This document shows, piece by piece, positions 1-8,793 of a stretch of 64,000 bases of DNA. The translations under genes and the position numbers were made by a program. Source of the stretch: Agromyces albus (GTDB taxonomy: Bacteria; Actinomycetota; Actinomycetes; Actinomycetales; Microbacteriaceae); the NCBI RefSeq assembly GCF_004134825.1, contig NZ_SDPN01000017.1, positions 1 through 64,000 on the forward strand. The letters are read 5' to 3'. A model generated the notes under the pieces. It ran no database searches. It was not told where the DNA came from and saw nothing but the letters and a program-made list of their open reading frames with translations. Numbering within the stretch: position 1 is the stretch's first letter; every line of letters begins with the position of its first letter.

Positions 1-1724
1 CGGCCGTTCGCGAGGAGCTCGCCGCGGCAACCGGCGAGGGCGCACGCAGCCCGCAGCCCGCCGAGGGCGACGACGAGGCGGCATCCGCCGAAGAGCCGCG
101 TCAGGGCCGCAACCGCAACCGTGGCCGCCGAGGCGGCGAGCGTGCTGAGCGCACCGAGCGCGGCGAGGACGCACAGAAGACCGAGGGCCGCCAGCCCCGC
201 CAGAACGGCGACCGTGCCGAGCGCGGCGAGCGCCAGAACGGCGACCGTGGCGACCGCCAGAACGCAGGCCAGGCCGAGCAGGGCCGCAAGGTCGACGAGG
301 GTGCCAAGGCCGACGCGGCCCGCCAGGTCGACGTCGACAACGGCAAGCAGCAGAACGACGGCGCACGCGGCCAGCAGGGCCGTGGCCAGCAGGAGCGCGG
401 CCAGCAGGAGCGCGGCCAGCAGGAGCGCGAGCGCGGCCAGCAGGAGCAGCTGCAGGAGGGCGAGGGCGGCCGTCGCAATCGCTACCGCGACCGCAAGCGT
501 CGCGGCCAGGGCGCCGGCGACGAGCTCGAGCCCGAGATCCTCGACGACGACGTGCTGATCCCGATCGCCGGCATCCTCGATGTGCTCGACAACTACGCGT
601 TCGTGCGCACGACCGGCTACCTCCCGGGCCCGAGCGACGTCTACGTCTCGCTCGGCCAGGTGAAGAAGTACAACCTGCGCAAGGGCGACGCGGTCGTCGG
701 CTCCATCAAGCAGCCGCGTGACGGCGAGTCCAACAGCCGCCAGAAGTACAACGCCCTCGTCAAGGTCGACTCCGTGAACGGGCAGACGCCCGAGGAGTCG
801 GCGGCGCGCGTCGACTTCCAGAAGCTCACGCCGCTCTACCCGCAGGAGCGCCTGCGGCTCGAGACCGAGCCCACGAAGCTCACGCAGCGCATCATCGACC
901 TCGTCGCCCCGATCGGCAAGGGCCAGCGCGGCCTCATCGTCGCGCCGCCCAAGGCCGGCAAGACGATCGTGCTGCAGCAGATCGCCAACGCCATCTCGAC
1001 GAACAACCCCGAGGTGCACCTCATGGTCGTGCTCGTCGACGAGCGCCCCGAAGAGGTCACCGACATGCAGCGCACGGTGAAGGGCGAGGTCATCGCCTCG
1101 ACCTTCGACCGTCCCGCCGAAGACCACACGACGGTCGCCGAGCTCGCCATCGAGCGCGCGAAGCGGCTCGTCGAGCTCGGTCACGACGTCGTCGTGCTGC
1201 TCGACTCGATCACCCGGCTCGGGCGCGCGTACAACCTCGCCGCACCGGCATCCGGTCGCATCCTCTCCGGCGGCGTCGACGCCTCGGCGCTCTACCCGCC
1301 GAAGCGGTTCTTCGGCGCGGCGCGCAACATCGAGAACGGCGGATCGCTCACCATCCTCGCCACCGCGCTCGTCGAGACCGGTTCGAAGATGGACGAGGTG
1401 ATCTTCGAGGAGTTCAAGGGCACCGGCAACTCCGAGCTCCGGCTCTCGCGCCAGCTCGCCGACAAGCGAATCTTCCCGGCCGTCGACGTGAACGCCTCGT
1501 CGACGCGTCGTGAGGAGATGCTGCTCTCGCCCGACGAGGTCAAGATCACCTGGAAGCTCCGGCGCGCCCTCGCGGGCCTCGACCCGCAGCCGGCGCTCGA
1601 GGCCGTGCTGGGTCGCCTGAAGGAGACCCAGTCGAACGTCGAGTTCCTGATGCTCATGCAGAAGTCGATGCCCGTCGCGGGCGGCACGGCGGCCTCGCAC
1701 GGGCACGAGATCGACCACCGGTAA
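1..1724 (+). CDS. rho: Transcription termination factor Rho (5' end outside window)
   Basis: Rho is the hexameric RNA-dependent ATPase/helicase that ends transcription on untranslated RNA; cytoplasmic. The frame is open from base 3 with no start codon in the window, so about 573 C-terminal residues are visible. The first ~180 residues are an Arg/Gly/Asn/Gln-rich insert containing GQQER repeats, the disordered extension usual in high-GC actinobacterial Rho. Next come the cold-shock-like RNA-binding domain ([14 protein letters not shown], near base 570), Walker A APPKAGKT (near base 940) and Walker [17 protein letters not shown] (near base 1190). TAA stop at 1722. prfA starts 4 nt later; rpmE, which lies between rho and prfA in Mycobacterium, is missing here. 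Confidence 0.97.
   Translation, partial: AVREELAAATGEGARSPQPAEGDDEAASAEEPRQGRNRNRGRRGGERAERTERGEDAQKTEGRQPRQNGDRAERGERQNGDRGDRQNAGQAEQGRKVDEGAKADAARQVDVDNGKQQNDGARGQQGRGQQERGQQERGQQERERGQQEQLQEGEGGRRNRYRDRKRRGQGAGDELEPEILDDDVLIPIAGILDVLDNYAFVRTTGYLPGPSDVYVSLGQVKKYNLRKGDAVVGSIKQPRDGESNSRQKYNALVKVDSVNGQTPEESAARVDFQKLTPLYPQERLRLETEPTKLTQRIIDLVAPIGKGQRGLIVAPPKAGKTIVLQQIANAISTNNPEVHLMVVLVDERPEEVTDMQRTVKGEVIASTFDRPAEDHTTVAELAIERAKRLVELGHDVVVLLDSITRLGRAYNLAAPASGRILSGGVDASALYPPKRFFGAARNIENGGSLTILATALVETGSKMDEVIFEEFKGTGNSELRLSRQLADKRIFPAVDVNASSTRREEMLLSPDEVKITWKLRRALAGLDPQPALEAVLGRLKETQSNVEFLMLMQKSMPVAGGTAASHGHEIDHR
369..449 (+). repeat. 15-bp tandem repeat inside rho (GQQER units)
   Basis: Five near-identical 15-bp units (GGCCAGCAGGAGCGC type) lie at 369-383, 384-398, 399-413, 414-428 and 435-449, with a 6-bp GAGCGC insert before the last. 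They encode [10 protein letters not shown] units in the disordered RNA-binding insert of Rho. Unit number is likely to vary between strains through slippage. Confidence 0.85.
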
Positions 1725-1728
1725 GGCT

Positions 1729-2805
1729 GTGTTCGAGTCCGTCAGCAACCTCCTCGCCGAGCATGCGCAGCTCCAGGAGGAGCTCGCCGACCCTGCGCTC
1801 CACGCCGACGCAGCGCGCGCGAAGAAGGTCAATCGGCGCTATGCCGAGCTGAGCCGGATCGTCCACGCGCACACGACGTGGCTCGAGGCGCAAGACGACC
1901 TCGCCGCCGCGCGTGAGCTCGCGAAAGACGACACCGCCTTCGCCGAGGAGGTGCCCGCTCTCGAAGAGGCGCTCGCCACGGCACAGGAGCGACTGCGGCG
2001 GCTGCTCATTCCGCGCGACCCCGACGACGGACGCGACGTGATCATGGAGATCAAGGGCGGCGAGGGGGGCGCGGAGAGCGCCCTCTTCGCGGGCGATCTC
2101 CTGCGCATGTACATGCAGTACGCCCAGGCCAAGGGCTGGAAGGTCGAGCTCCTCGACCAGAACGAGTCCGACCTCGGCGGCTACAAAGACGTGCAGGTCG
2201 CGATCAAGTCGAACGCGACCGACCCGTCGCAGGGCGTGTGGGCGCACCTCAAGTACGAGGGCGGCGTGCACCGCGTGCAGCGCGTGCCCGTCACCGAGAC
2301 GCAGGGCCGCATCCACACCTCCACGACGGGCGTGCTCGTCTTCCCCGAGGTCGACGAGCCCGAAGAGGTCGCGATCAGCCAGAACGACCTGAAGATCGAC
2401 GTCTATCGTTCGTCGGGTCCCGGCGGCCAGTCGGTGAACACCACCGACTCCGCGGTGCGCATCACCCACCTCCCGACCGGCATCGTCGTGTCGATGCAGA
2501 ACGAGAAGTCTCAGCTGCAGAACCGCGAGGCGGCGATGCGAGTGCTTCGTGCCCGCATCCTCGCCCGCCAGCAGGAGGAGCTCGCGGCTGCGGCATCCGA
2601 TGCCCGCAAGTCGCAGATCCGCTCGATGGACCGTTCCGAGCGCATCCGCACCTACAACTTCCCCGAGAATCGCGTTGCAGACCACCGCACCGGCTACAAG
2701 GCCTACAACCTCGACGCCGTCATGAACGGCGCGCTCGACCCGATCGTCGAGTCGGCCATCCAGGCCGACGAAGAGGCGCAGCTCGCGAGCATCGGCGACG
2801 AGTGA
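1729..2805 (+). CDS. prfA: Peptide chain release factor 1 (RF1)
   Basis: RF1 recognises UAA/UAG in the ribosomal A site and triggers peptide release. 358 residues, the usual length. The peptidyl-tRNA hydrolysis motif GGQ lies at residues 232-234 ([14 protein letters not shown]), and the stop-codon recognition PxT tripeptide appears as PVT in [17 protein letters not shown] start 4 nt after the rho stop, so it is probably translated from the same transcript. Its stop overlaps the next gene by 4 nt (GTGA). The glutamine methyltransferase prmC that modifies this GGQ is not adjacent, as it is in Mycobacterium, but about 2.1 kb downstream. Confidence 0.97.
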   Translation: MFESVSNLLAEHAQLQEELADPALHADAARAKKVNRRYAELSRIVHAHTTWLEAQDDLAAARELAKDDTAFAEEVPALEEALATAQERLRRLLIPRDPDDGRDVIMEIKGGEGGAESALFAGDLLRMYMQYAQAKGWKVELLDQNESDLGGYKDVQVAIKSNATDPSQGVWAHLKYEGGVHRVQRVPVTETQGRIHTSTTGVLVFPEVDEPEEVAISQNDLKIDVYRSSGPGGQSVNTTDSAVRITHLPTGIVVSMQNEKSQLQNREAAMRVLRARILARQQEELAAAASDARKSQIRSMDRSERIRTYNFPENRVADHRTGYKAYNLDAVMNGALDPIVESAIQADEEAQLASIGDE

Positions 2806-3299
2806 CAGAGGGTCTCACGATCCGGCCCGCTACGGCGCTCGACTGGGATGCGATCCACTCGATCTTCGAGCAGGTCGTGCGTGAGGGCGAGACCTACGCG
2901 TACCCGATGTCGCTGACATCTGATGACGCGCGCGACCTCTGGATGGAGCAGCCCCCAGGGCTCACCGTGGTCGCGGAGATCGACGGCAAGATCGTCGGCA
3001 CGGCGAAGATGGGGCCGAACCGACCGGGCCATGGCGACCACATCGGCACCGCGTCCTTCATGGTCGATGCCACGGCACGTGGTGCGGGCGTCGGCCGGCG
3101 GCTGGGCGCCTACGTGATCGACTGGCACCGGCGCCGAGGATTCGAAGGGATCCAATTCAACGCGGTCGTGGCGTCGAATGCGGCGGCGGTGCATCTCTGG
3201 ACGTCGCTCGGCTTCGAGATCGTCGGCACCGTGCCGAACGCCTTCCGTTCCCCGCGCTTCGGCCGAGTCGGCCTGCACGTCATGTTCCTCGCCCTCTGA
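2802..3299 (+). CDS. GNAT family N-acetyltransferase
   Basis: 165-residue GCN5-related acetyltransferase predicted to move an acetyl group from acetyl-CoA to an unknown amine. The fold is recognisable from the N-terminal [20 protein letters not shown] helix, the acceptor-side segment [16 protein letters not shown] and the acetyl-CoA loop region [20 protein letters not shown] (R/QxxGxG/A type) around residues 85-105. The GTG start overlaps the prfA stop by 4 nt, so it is probably co-translated with RF1, though a functional link is not implied. A perfect 16-bp-arm palindrome begins at its stop codon and probably ends the rho-prfA transcript. Confidence 0.85.
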   Translation: MTEGLTIRPATALDWDAIHSIFEQVVREGETYAYPMSLTSDDARDLWMEQPPGLTVVAEIDGKIVGTAKMGPNRPGHGDHIGTASFMVDATARGAGVGRRLGAYVIDWHRRRGFEGIQFNAVVASNAAAVHLWTSLGFEIVGTVPNAFRSPRFGRVGLHVMFLAL

Positions 3300-3329
3300 G
3301 CGAGCGGATGCCGCGGCATCCGCTCGCTC
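3298..3329. terminator. Perfect 32-bp palindrome between convergent genes
   Basis: GAGCGAGCGGATGCCG (3298-3313) is followed at once by its exact reverse complement (3314-3329). It lies between the GNAT gene (+) and cysE (-), has no T-tract and starts inside the GNAT stop codon. It probably works as a bidirectional terminator. Its core is an inverted pair of the octamer CGGATGCC. Confidence 0.75.
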
Positions 3330-3350
3330 CGGTCCTGCGAGAGCGCGCGC

Positions 3351-3941
3351 CTAGATGTGCCAGTCGTGCACGCCGCGGGCGGCGTCGGCCGTCTCGTGCG
3401 AGAGCGGCTTGACCGTCGCGGGGATGCCGACGATGAGCGAGTGCGAGGGTGCGTCCTTCGTCACGACGGCGTTCGCGCCGATCGCACTCCAGGCTCCGAT
3501 CGTGACGGGGCCGAGCACCTTCGCGCCCGCCCCGACGGTGACGCCGTCTTCGAGCGTCGGATGCCGCTTGGCCCCGCGCCCGGCGCCGCGCCGCGCCTTT
3601 CCGCCAAGGGTGACCCCGTGGTAGAGCATGACGTCGTCGCCGAGCACGGCCGTCTCGCCGATCACGACGCCCATGCCGTGGTCGATGAAGAAGCGCCGGC
3701 CGATGGTCGCGCCCGGGTGGATCTCGACGCCCGTGAGGAAGCGCACCAGTTGCGACAGGATCCGAGCGGGCAGGAAGAGTCTGCTCCCCCAGAGCCGGTG
3801 CGCGACGCGGTGACCCCAGATCGCATGCAACCCCGAGTAGGCGAGGAACACCTCGAGCGATCCGCGTGAGGCGGGATCGTGGGCGCGTGCGGTCGAGATG
3901 TCTTCACGAAGCCTGGCGAGGAGTCCCACCCGCTCAGTCAA
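3351..3941 (-). CDS. cysE: Serine O-acetyltransferase
   Basis: CysE acetylates L-serine to O-acetylserine, the first committed step of cysteine synthesis. 196 residues, the short form common in Gram-positive bacteria. The left-handed beta-helix hexapeptide repeats run from about residue 65, with the conserved segment [18 protein letters not shown], the YHGVTLGG loop and the C-terminal [15 protein letters not shown] start preceded by GAAGG; it overlaps the cysK stop by 8 nt, so the two are translationally coupled. The order is cysK then cysE on the minus strand, and both proteins form the cysteine synthase complex in well-studied bacteria. The C-terminal residue is Ile, the tail that CysE inserts into the CysK active site in those systems. 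Confidence 0.95.
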   Translation of the reverse strand: MTERVGLLARLREDISTARAHDPASRGSLEVFLAYSGLHAIWGHRVAHRLWGSRLFLPARILSQLVRFLTGVEIHPGATIGRRFFIDHGMGVVIGETAVLGDDVMLYHGVTLGGKARRGAGRGAKRHPTLEDGVTVGAGAKVLGPVTIGAWSAIGANAVVTKDAPSHSLIVGIPATVKPLSHETADAARGVHDWHI

Positions 3942-4869
3942 GCAGACCTTCGTACAGCACCGTCGACAGGTACCGCTCGCCGTAGCTCGCCGCGATCACG
4001 ACGATGGTCTTGCCGGCGTTCTCAGGTCGCTGCGCGAGCTGCGCTGCTGCGTAGATCGTCGCGCCCGAGGAGATGCCGCCGAGGATGCCCTCCTCGACGC
4101 CGAGGCGGCGAGCGGTGGCGATGGCCTGGTCGATGTTCACGTCGATGATCTCGTCGTAGATGTCGCGGTCGAGGATCGCCGGCACGAAGTTCGCCCCGAT
4201 GCCCTGGATCTTGTGGGGGCCGGGCGCGCCGCCGTTGAGGATCGGCGACTCGGCGGGCTCGACGCCCACGATCTTCACCTCGGGCTTGCGCTCCTTGAGC
4301 ACCTGGCCGACGCCCGAGATCGTGCCGCCGGTGCCGATGCCCGACACGAAGATGTCGACTTCGCCGTCGGTGTCGTTCCAGACTTCCTCGGCCGTCGTGC
4401 GGCGGTGGATCTCGACGTTCGCCTCGTTCTCGAACTGCTTCGCGAGCACTGCTCCGGGGGTCTCGGCGACGAGCTGCTCGGCGCGGGCGACGGCGCCCTT
4501 CATGCCCTCGCTGCCGGGAGTCAGCACGAGCTCAGCGCCGTAGGCCCGGAGGAGGCCACGGCGCTCCTTGCTCATCGTCTCGGGCATCGCGATGATCACG
4601 CGGTAGCCGCGTGCTGCGCCGACCATCGCGAGCGCGATGCCGGTGTTGCCGCTCGTGCCCTCGACGATCGTGCCGCCGGGTGCGAGCTCGCCCGAGGCCT
4701 CTGCGGCGTCGACGATCGCGACGCCGAGGCGGTCTTTCACGCTCGCCGACGGGTTGTAGAACTCGAGCTTTGCGAGCACCGTGGCGTCTGCGCCGTCGGT
4801 CACTCGGTTGAGACGCACGAGCGGGGTGCGCCCGAATACCTCGGTGATGTTGTCGAAGACCTGTGCCAT
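3934..4869 (-). CDS. cysK: Cysteine synthase A (O-acetylserine sulfhydrylase)
   Basis: PLP enzyme that converts O-acetylserine and sulfide to cysteine. About 311 residues. The PLP lysine is K45 in [11 protein letters not shown]; the substrate loop [13 protein letters not shown] and the PLP-phosphate loop [13 protein letters not shown] are intact. Two ATGs are possible (4875 and 4869). The GAGAGGG ribosome binding site touches the first and is 6 nt from the second, so the second (MAQVFDN) is preferred. A TAGGCT -10-like element lies upstream (4902-4907). It shares the divergent spacer with prmC and overlaps cysE downstream. Confidence 0.96.
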   Translation of the reverse strand: MAQVFDNITEVFGRTPLVRLNRVTDGADATVLAKLEFYNPSASVKDRLGVAIVDAAEASGELAPGGTIVEGTSGNTGIALAMVGAARGYRVIIAMPETMSKERRGLLRAYGAELVLTPGSEGMKGAVARAEQLVAETPGAVLAKQFENEANVEIHRRTTAEEVWNDTDGEVDIFVSGIGTGGTISGVGQVLKERKPEVKIVGVEPAESPILNGGAPGPHKIQGIGANFVPAILDRDIYDEIIDVNIDQAIATARRLGVEEGILGGISSGATIYAAAQLAQRPENAGKTIVVIAASYGERYLSTVLYEGLLD

Positions 4870-4939
4870 GATCATCCCTCTCGTGACGGCGTGTGCCGCG
4901 CTCAGCCTATGGTCGGGGTGCCCTCACCGGCTCGTGCGT

Positions 4940-4945
4940 TACATT
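4940..4945 (+). promoter_or_regulatory. -10 element TACATT, probably leaderless prmC
   Basis: TACATT ends 7 nt before the GTG at 4953, so transcription would begin at or next to the start codon. There is no Shine-Dalgarno sequence and no good -35. Confidence 0.5.
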
Positions 4946-4952
4946 CCATTGC

Positions 4953-5837
4953 GTGGATCAACGGATGCCGGGGCCCGGCGCGCACCCTCTTCGGGCGATT
5001 CGCGACGGCGTCGTCGCCCGGCTGGCCGCCGCGGGCGTGCCCGATCCCGAGGTCGACGCCGAGCTGCTCATCGGCCACGTGCTCGGCCTCTCGCGCGGCG
5101 GAGTGCAGGCGAAGCTCGTCATGGACGGCGAGCTGGGGGAGTCGGATGCCGCGTCGCTCGACGCGCTCGTCGCGCGTCGTGTCCGCCGCGAGCCCCTGCA
5201 GCACCTCACCGGCCGTGCCGCCTTCCGTTCGCTCGAGCTCTTCGTGGGTCCGGGAGTCTTCGTGCCGCGTCCCGAGACCGAGGAGGTCGCCCAGCTCGCG
5301 ATCGATGCCCTGCGGGCGGCGGCCGAGCCCGAGCCGATCGCGGTCGATCTCGGTTCGGGCACGGGTGCGATCGCGCTCGCCCTCGCGACCGAGGTGCCGC
5401 ACGCGCACGTCTGGGCGGTCGAGAACTCGCCAGAGGCGTTCCCGTGGACGCGCCGCAACGTCGAGGCGATCGCCGCGTCGAACCTCGACCTCGTGTTCGG
5501 CGATCTTGCGCTCGCGCTGCCCGAGCTCGACGGGCGCGTCGCCGTGGTCGTGTCGAATCCGCCGTACGTGCCGCTCGCCGAGATACCACGCGACCCCGAG
5601 GTGCGACTCTACGATCCCGAGCACGCGCTCTACGGCGGCGCCGACGGGCTCGACGTCGTGCGGGCGCTCTCGAGGCGCGCGCTGGGGCTGCTCCGGCCTG
5701 GCGGCGTGCTCGTGATCGAGCACGGGGAGCGGCAGTCGGCGGGCATCGCCGCGCTGCTGGCATCCGACGGCTGGCGGGCCATCGCCCATCACCGCGACCT
5801 GACCACTCGCGACCGGGCGACGACCGCGCTGCGCTGA
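4953..5837 (+). CDS. prmC: Release factor glutamine methyltransferase
   Basis: PrmC (HemK) methylates the glutamine of the GGQ motif in RF1/RF2 using S-adenosylmethionine. 294 residues from the chosen GTG. An N-terminal helical release-factor-binding domain is followed by the SAM-binding loop VDLGSGTGAIALALA (about residue 130) and the catalytic NPPY motif (VVSNPPYVPL). The frame is open further upstream, but the GTG at 4953 is preferred because a TACATT element ends 7 nt before it (leaderless start). In Mycobacterium prmC directly follows prfA; here a GNAT gene and cysEK lie between. The stop is 1 bp from the stop of the convergent TetR gene. Confidence 0.94.
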   Translation: MDQRMPGPGAHPLRAIRDGVVARLAAAGVPDPEVDAELLIGHVLGLSRGGVQAKLVMDGELGESDAASLDALVARRVRREPLQHLTGRAAFRSLELFVGPGVFVPRPETEEVAQLAIDALRAAAEPEPIAVDLGSGTGAIALALATEVPHAHVWAVENSPEAFPWTRRNVEAIAASNLDLVFGDLALALPELDGRVAVVVSNPPYVPLAEIPRDPEVRLYDPEHALYGGADGLDVVRALSRRALGLLRPGGVLVIEHGERQSAGIAALLASDGWRAIAHHRDLTTRDRATTALR

Positions 5838-5838
5838 C

Positions 5839-6837
5839 TCACGGTCGGCGGTTGCGCTCGAGCTGCTCCCGCTCTCGTCGTTCGGTCTTCTCCCGTTCGT
5901 GCTTCTCGCGCTCGAGTGCGTGCTTGACGGCCTCGCGTTCGCGCTTCTGCGCCTCGCGCAGAGCCTTCTCCGCCTCGCGGCGAGCCTTCGTCGCCTCGCG
6001 CACGGCCTTGTCGCGGGGGAGGAGCAGCGCCGGCTCGGGCTCGGGGCCCCTCGCCGTCGTGGGCGCGCCCGATTCGAGTCGGCCGACGTGGTATTCGATG
6101 CCGTCGAGGATGCGCTCGAGGCCGAACGAGAAGTCCGCGTCGGCCTCGTCGTCGGCCGCTTCGGCGCCCGCGATGTATCCGCCCGTCGTCATCAACGGGC
6201 TCAGGTAGGGGAATCGCTCTGGGGTCACGAGCTCGATGAGCGCCTCGAGGAAGTTCTCGCCCGTGACGTCACCGGCGTCGCGCGCAGCGGCCGCGGCGGC
6301 GACGAGGTCGCGTTCCTGCGCGCTCGTCGCGCGTGCGTAGCTCGTCACCAGGAGGAGCGCCGACATCTTCTCGCCGTCGCTCAGGGGGAGAGACCGCACC
6401 TCACGCAGGAACCAGTCGACGAACATGAGGTTCTTCGGGGTGATCGGGGCACCTGAGATCGGGATGTCGACGATCCAGGGGTGCGCCCGGTACGCCTCCC
6501 GGATCGCGAGCACCCACGCCGTCACCCCGTCGCGCCACGTGCGCTCGAGCGCGTCGTCGGGCACCGACACGTCGATCGCGCCCTCCTGCATGAGCAGGAT
6601 CAGGTCGTCCTTGCTCGTGACATAGCGGTAGAGCGACATCGTCGTGAAGCCGAGCGACGCGGCGACCCGGCTCATCGACACCGCCGAGAGCCCCTCGGCG
6701 TCGGCGATCTCGATCGCGGCGTCGACGATGCGTTCGATGGAGAGCTCGCGTTTCGGGCCGCGTTGCGGATGCGTCGCAACCCCCCACGCGAGCGCGACAC
6801 CGCGGGGGAGCTCGGGGTCGGGTCGCACTCGGCTCAC
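5839..6837 (-). CDS. TetR family transcriptional regulator of the DrrAB exporter
   Basis: 332-residue repressor-like protein. The N-terminal helix-turn-helix is clear at about residues 30-75 (ERIVDAAIEIADAEGLSAVSMSRVAASLGFTT in part, then MSLYRYVTSKDDL), followed by a TetR_C ligand domain. The last ~80 residues are an unusual Lys/Arg/Glu-rich helical tail (repeats of the REAEKALREAQKRERE kind), probably coiled coil, which most TetR proteins lack. GTG start. It is divergent from the ABC exporter at 6961. The spacer holds a 17-bp palindrome set between a -35 and -10, so it most likely represses the exporter and perhaps itself. The inducer is unknown. Confidence 0.88.
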   Translation of the reverse strand: MSRVRPDPELPRGVALAWGVATHPQRGPKRELSIERIVDAAIEIADAEGLSAVSMSRVAASLGFTTMSLYRYVTSKDDLILLMQEGAIDVSVPDDALERTWRDGVTAWVLAIREAYRAHPWIVDIPISGAPITPKNLMFVDWFLREVRSLPLSDGEKMSALLLVTSYARATSAQERDLVAAAAAARDAGDVTGENFLEALIELVTPERFPYLSPLMTTGGYIAGAEAADDEADADFSFGLERILDGIEYHVGRLESGAPTTARGPEPEPALLLPRDKAVREATKARREAEKALREAQKREREAVKHALEREKHEREKTERREREQLERNRRP

Positions 6838-6862
6838 ATCGGCTCCCGTTCTCGATTTCCTG

Positions 6863-6891
6863 TTGACCCACAGTCTAGAACTGTGTATTAC
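6863..6891 (+). promoter_or_regulatory. Promoter with built-in operator for the ABC exporter
   Basis: TTGACC (-35, 6863-6868) and TATTAC (-10, 6886-6891) are separated by exactly 17 nt. That spacer (6869-6885) is an inverted repeat, CACAGT-CTAGA-ACTGTG. Bound TetR would block RNA polymerase. Further ACAGT half-sites (AACAACAGTG near 6898, AAACAGTTT near 6914) follow in an AT-rich stretch. A GAAAGGA ribosome binding site lies at about 6947 before the ATG at 6961. Confidence 0.75.
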
Positions 6892-6960
6892 TTAAACAAC
6901 AGTGCACCATATAAACAGTTTGCGGCGTACGCAGACGATTCACCTCGAAAGGACCGGGAC

Positions 6961-7893
6961 ATGACTCTCGCCATCGACGCGCGAGGCCTCCGCAAGCGAT
7001 TCGGGCGCACCGACGTGCTTGCGGGCCTCGACCTCGCCGTGCCGGCCGGCACCGTCTTCGCCCTGCTCGGGCCGAACGGCGCGGGCAAGACGACGACCAT
7101 CAACATCCTCACGACCCTCGTCCAGGCCGACGCGGGCACCGCCCACGTGGCCGGCTTCGACGTCGCCGCGGAGCCCGAGGAGGTCAAGCGGCGGATCAGC
7201 CTCACCGGCCAGTCGGCCGCCGTCGACGAGGTGCTCACCGGCACCGAGAATCTCGTGATGATGGGCCGCCTCTCCGGCCTCGGCCGCACAGAGGCGCGCA
7301 CGCGAGCGGCCGAACTGCTCGAGCGCTTCGGGCTCACGGATGCCGCAACCCGCCGCGTCGGCACGTACTCCGGCGGCATGCGCCGCCGACTCGACCTCGC
7401 GCTGAGCCTGATCCTCGCCCTGCCGGTCGTGTTCCTCGACGAGCCGACCACGGGGCTCGACACCCGCAGCCGCCAGGAGCTCTGGAGTGTCATCCGCTCG
7501 CTCGCCGACGCAGGCACGACGGTCTTCCTCACGACCCAGTACCTCGAGGAGGCCGATCGGCTCGCCGACCGGATCGCCGTGCTCGACAACGGCCGCATCG
7601 CCGCCGAGGGCACCGCCGACGAGCTCAAGGCGCGGATCGGCGGCGACGTCGTCGAGCTCCGCGACGCCGGCGGGGAACTCCTCGTCGAGCTGCCCACCGA
7701 CGGCACGGTGCACGGGCTGCGCGCCGCGATCGACGAGCTCGATCGGCGCGCGGCATCCGGCGCACCGGGTGTCAGCGTCACGATCCGTCGCCCGAGCCTC
7801 GACGACGTGTTCCTTGCGATCACGGCCGGCGGATCGCCGGCCACTCCCTCCGCCGACGGGCTCGCCCGCCCCGAACTCATCGAATCGAAGTGA
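6961..7893 (+). CDS. DrrA-type ABC transporter ATP-binding protein
   Basis: ATPase of an ABC-2 exporter of the daunorubicin-resistance (DrrA) type, 310 residues. Walker A GPNGAGKT at residues 37-44, ABC signature YSGGMRRRL near 137, Walker B VVFLDEPTTGLD near 156, and the DrrA-like C-terminal region (RRPSLDDVFLAITAG). It pairs with the permease that overlaps its stop (GTGA). Expected role: energising efflux of a hydrophobic drug or lipid across the membrane; the substrate is unknown. Control by the divergent TetR is indicated by the operator in its promoter. Confidence 0.9.
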   Translation: MTLAIDARGLRKRFGRTDVLAGLDLAVPAGTVFALLGPNGAGKTTTINILTTLVQADAGTAHVAGFDVAAEPEEVKRRISLTGQSAAVDEVLTGTENLVMMGRLSGLGRTEARTRAAELLERFGLTDAATRRVGTYSGGMRRRLDLALSLILALPVVFLDEPTTGLDTRSRQELWSVIRSLADAGTTVFLTTQYLEEADRLADRIAVLDNGRIAAEGTADELKARIGGDVVELRDAGGELLVELPTDGTVHGLRAAIDELDRRAASGAPGVSVTIRRPSLDDVFLAITAGGSPATPSADGLARPELIESK

Positions 7894-8687
7894 CGACCAT
7901 GACGACCCTCGTCCAGACCCGCCCTCGCCTCAGCCCCTTCACCGCCGAGGCGACCTTCATCAACCGCAGCTTCCTCCACTCCGTGCGCGACGTCGAAGCG
8001 CTCCTGATGGCCGTCGTGCTGCCCGTGATGCTCATGCTGATGTTCACCTTCATCTTCGGAAACGCGATCGACCCCTCGGGAGGCTACGTCGACTACGTCG
8101 TGCCCGGCATCATCCTGCTCTGCGCGGGCTTCGGGGCGTCGTCGACGGCGATCTCGGTCTCACGCGACATGACGACGGGCATCATCGACCGCTTCCGCAC
8201 GATGCCGTTGCGGAGCGGGGCCGTGCTCACGGGACACGTCGTCGCGAGCCTCGCGCGCAACCTCTTCGCGACTGGCGTCGTGATCGCGGTCGCGCTGCTC
8301 GTCGGATTCCGCCCGGTGGCGTCGCCACTCGAGTGGCTCGGTGTGTTCGCCATCGTGGGGCTCTACATCCTCGCGATCACGTACCTGTTCGCGGCCATCG
8401 GCCTCGCCGCCTCGACCCCCGACGCGGCGAGCGGCTACGGCTTCATCCTGCTCTTCCTGCCGTACATCTCGAGCGCGTTCGTGCCCGTCGAGACGATGCC
8501 CGGGTGGCTGCAGTGGATCGCCGAGAACCAGCCGATCACCCCGGTCATCGAGACGATCCGCGGGCTCCTCATGCACACCCCGATCGGCGACTCGGCGTGG
8601 CTGGCCGTCGTCTGGTGCCTCGGCATCATCGCCGTGTCGGTCGTGTGGGGGGCGTGGTTGTTCCGGCGCAAGGCCGGGCGCCGCTGA
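7890..8687 (+). CDS. DrrB-type ABC-2 transporter permease
   Basis: Membrane subunit of the exporter, 265 residues, about six hydrophobic segments (for example VEALLMAVVLPVMLMLMFTF, VVPGIILLCAGFGASS and the last near VVWCLGIIAVSVVWGAWLF). It has the ABC-2 region AISVSRDMTTGIIDRFRTMP, the cytoplasmic coupling loop of this family. GTG start overlapping the ATPase stop by 4 nt; a second in-frame ATG lies at 7899. The transcript probably ends at the hairpin at 8705. Confidence 0.9.
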   Translation: MTTMTTLVQTRPRLSPFTAEATFINRSFLHSVRDVEALLMAVVLPVMLMLMFTFIFGNAIDPSGGYVDYVVPGIILLCAGFGASSTAISVSRDMTTGIIDRFRTMPLRSGAVLTGHVVASLARNLFATGVVIAVALLVGFRPVASPLEWLGVFAIVGLYILAITYLFAAIGLAASTPDAASGYGFILLFLPYISSAFVPVETMPGWLQWIAENQPITPVIETIRGLLMHTPIGDSAWLAVVWCLGIIAVSVVWGAWLFRRKAGRR

Positions 8688-8704
8688 CGGCGGGGTGAGA
8701 CCGG

Positions 8705-8738
8705 CGGATGCCGCGGCGCGCATGCGTCGCGGCATCCG
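8705..8738. terminator. Hairpin after the exporter operon
   Basis: Arms CGGATGCCGCG (8705-8715) and CGCGGCATCCG (8728-8738) with a 12-nt loop, followed by TCGCGCTTTCT. The stem is an inverted pair of the octamer CGGATGCC. It lies between the permease and the sua5 promoter. Confidence 0.7.
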
Positions 8739-8778
8739 TCGCGCTTTCTGCTGCCCTCGGCCTCATCGGGCGCTGGTC

Positions 8779-8784
8779 TAGAAT
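8779..8784 (+). promoter_or_regulatory. -10 element TAGAAT of the sua5-wecA unit
   Basis: TAGAAT ends 9 nt before the ATG at 8794 with no Shine-Dalgarno between, suggesting a leaderless or very short leader. No good -35 is seen. Confidence 0.45.
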
Positions 8785-8793
8785 CGAGCGGTC

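Noticed and set aside
369-449. Short regular repeats as a CRISPR array
   Set aside because: The 15-bp units are contiguous without spacers and keep the rho frame.
101-478. Minus-strand frame with CWPRS repeats
   Set aside because: Antisense of the GQQER repeats in rho; no real gene.
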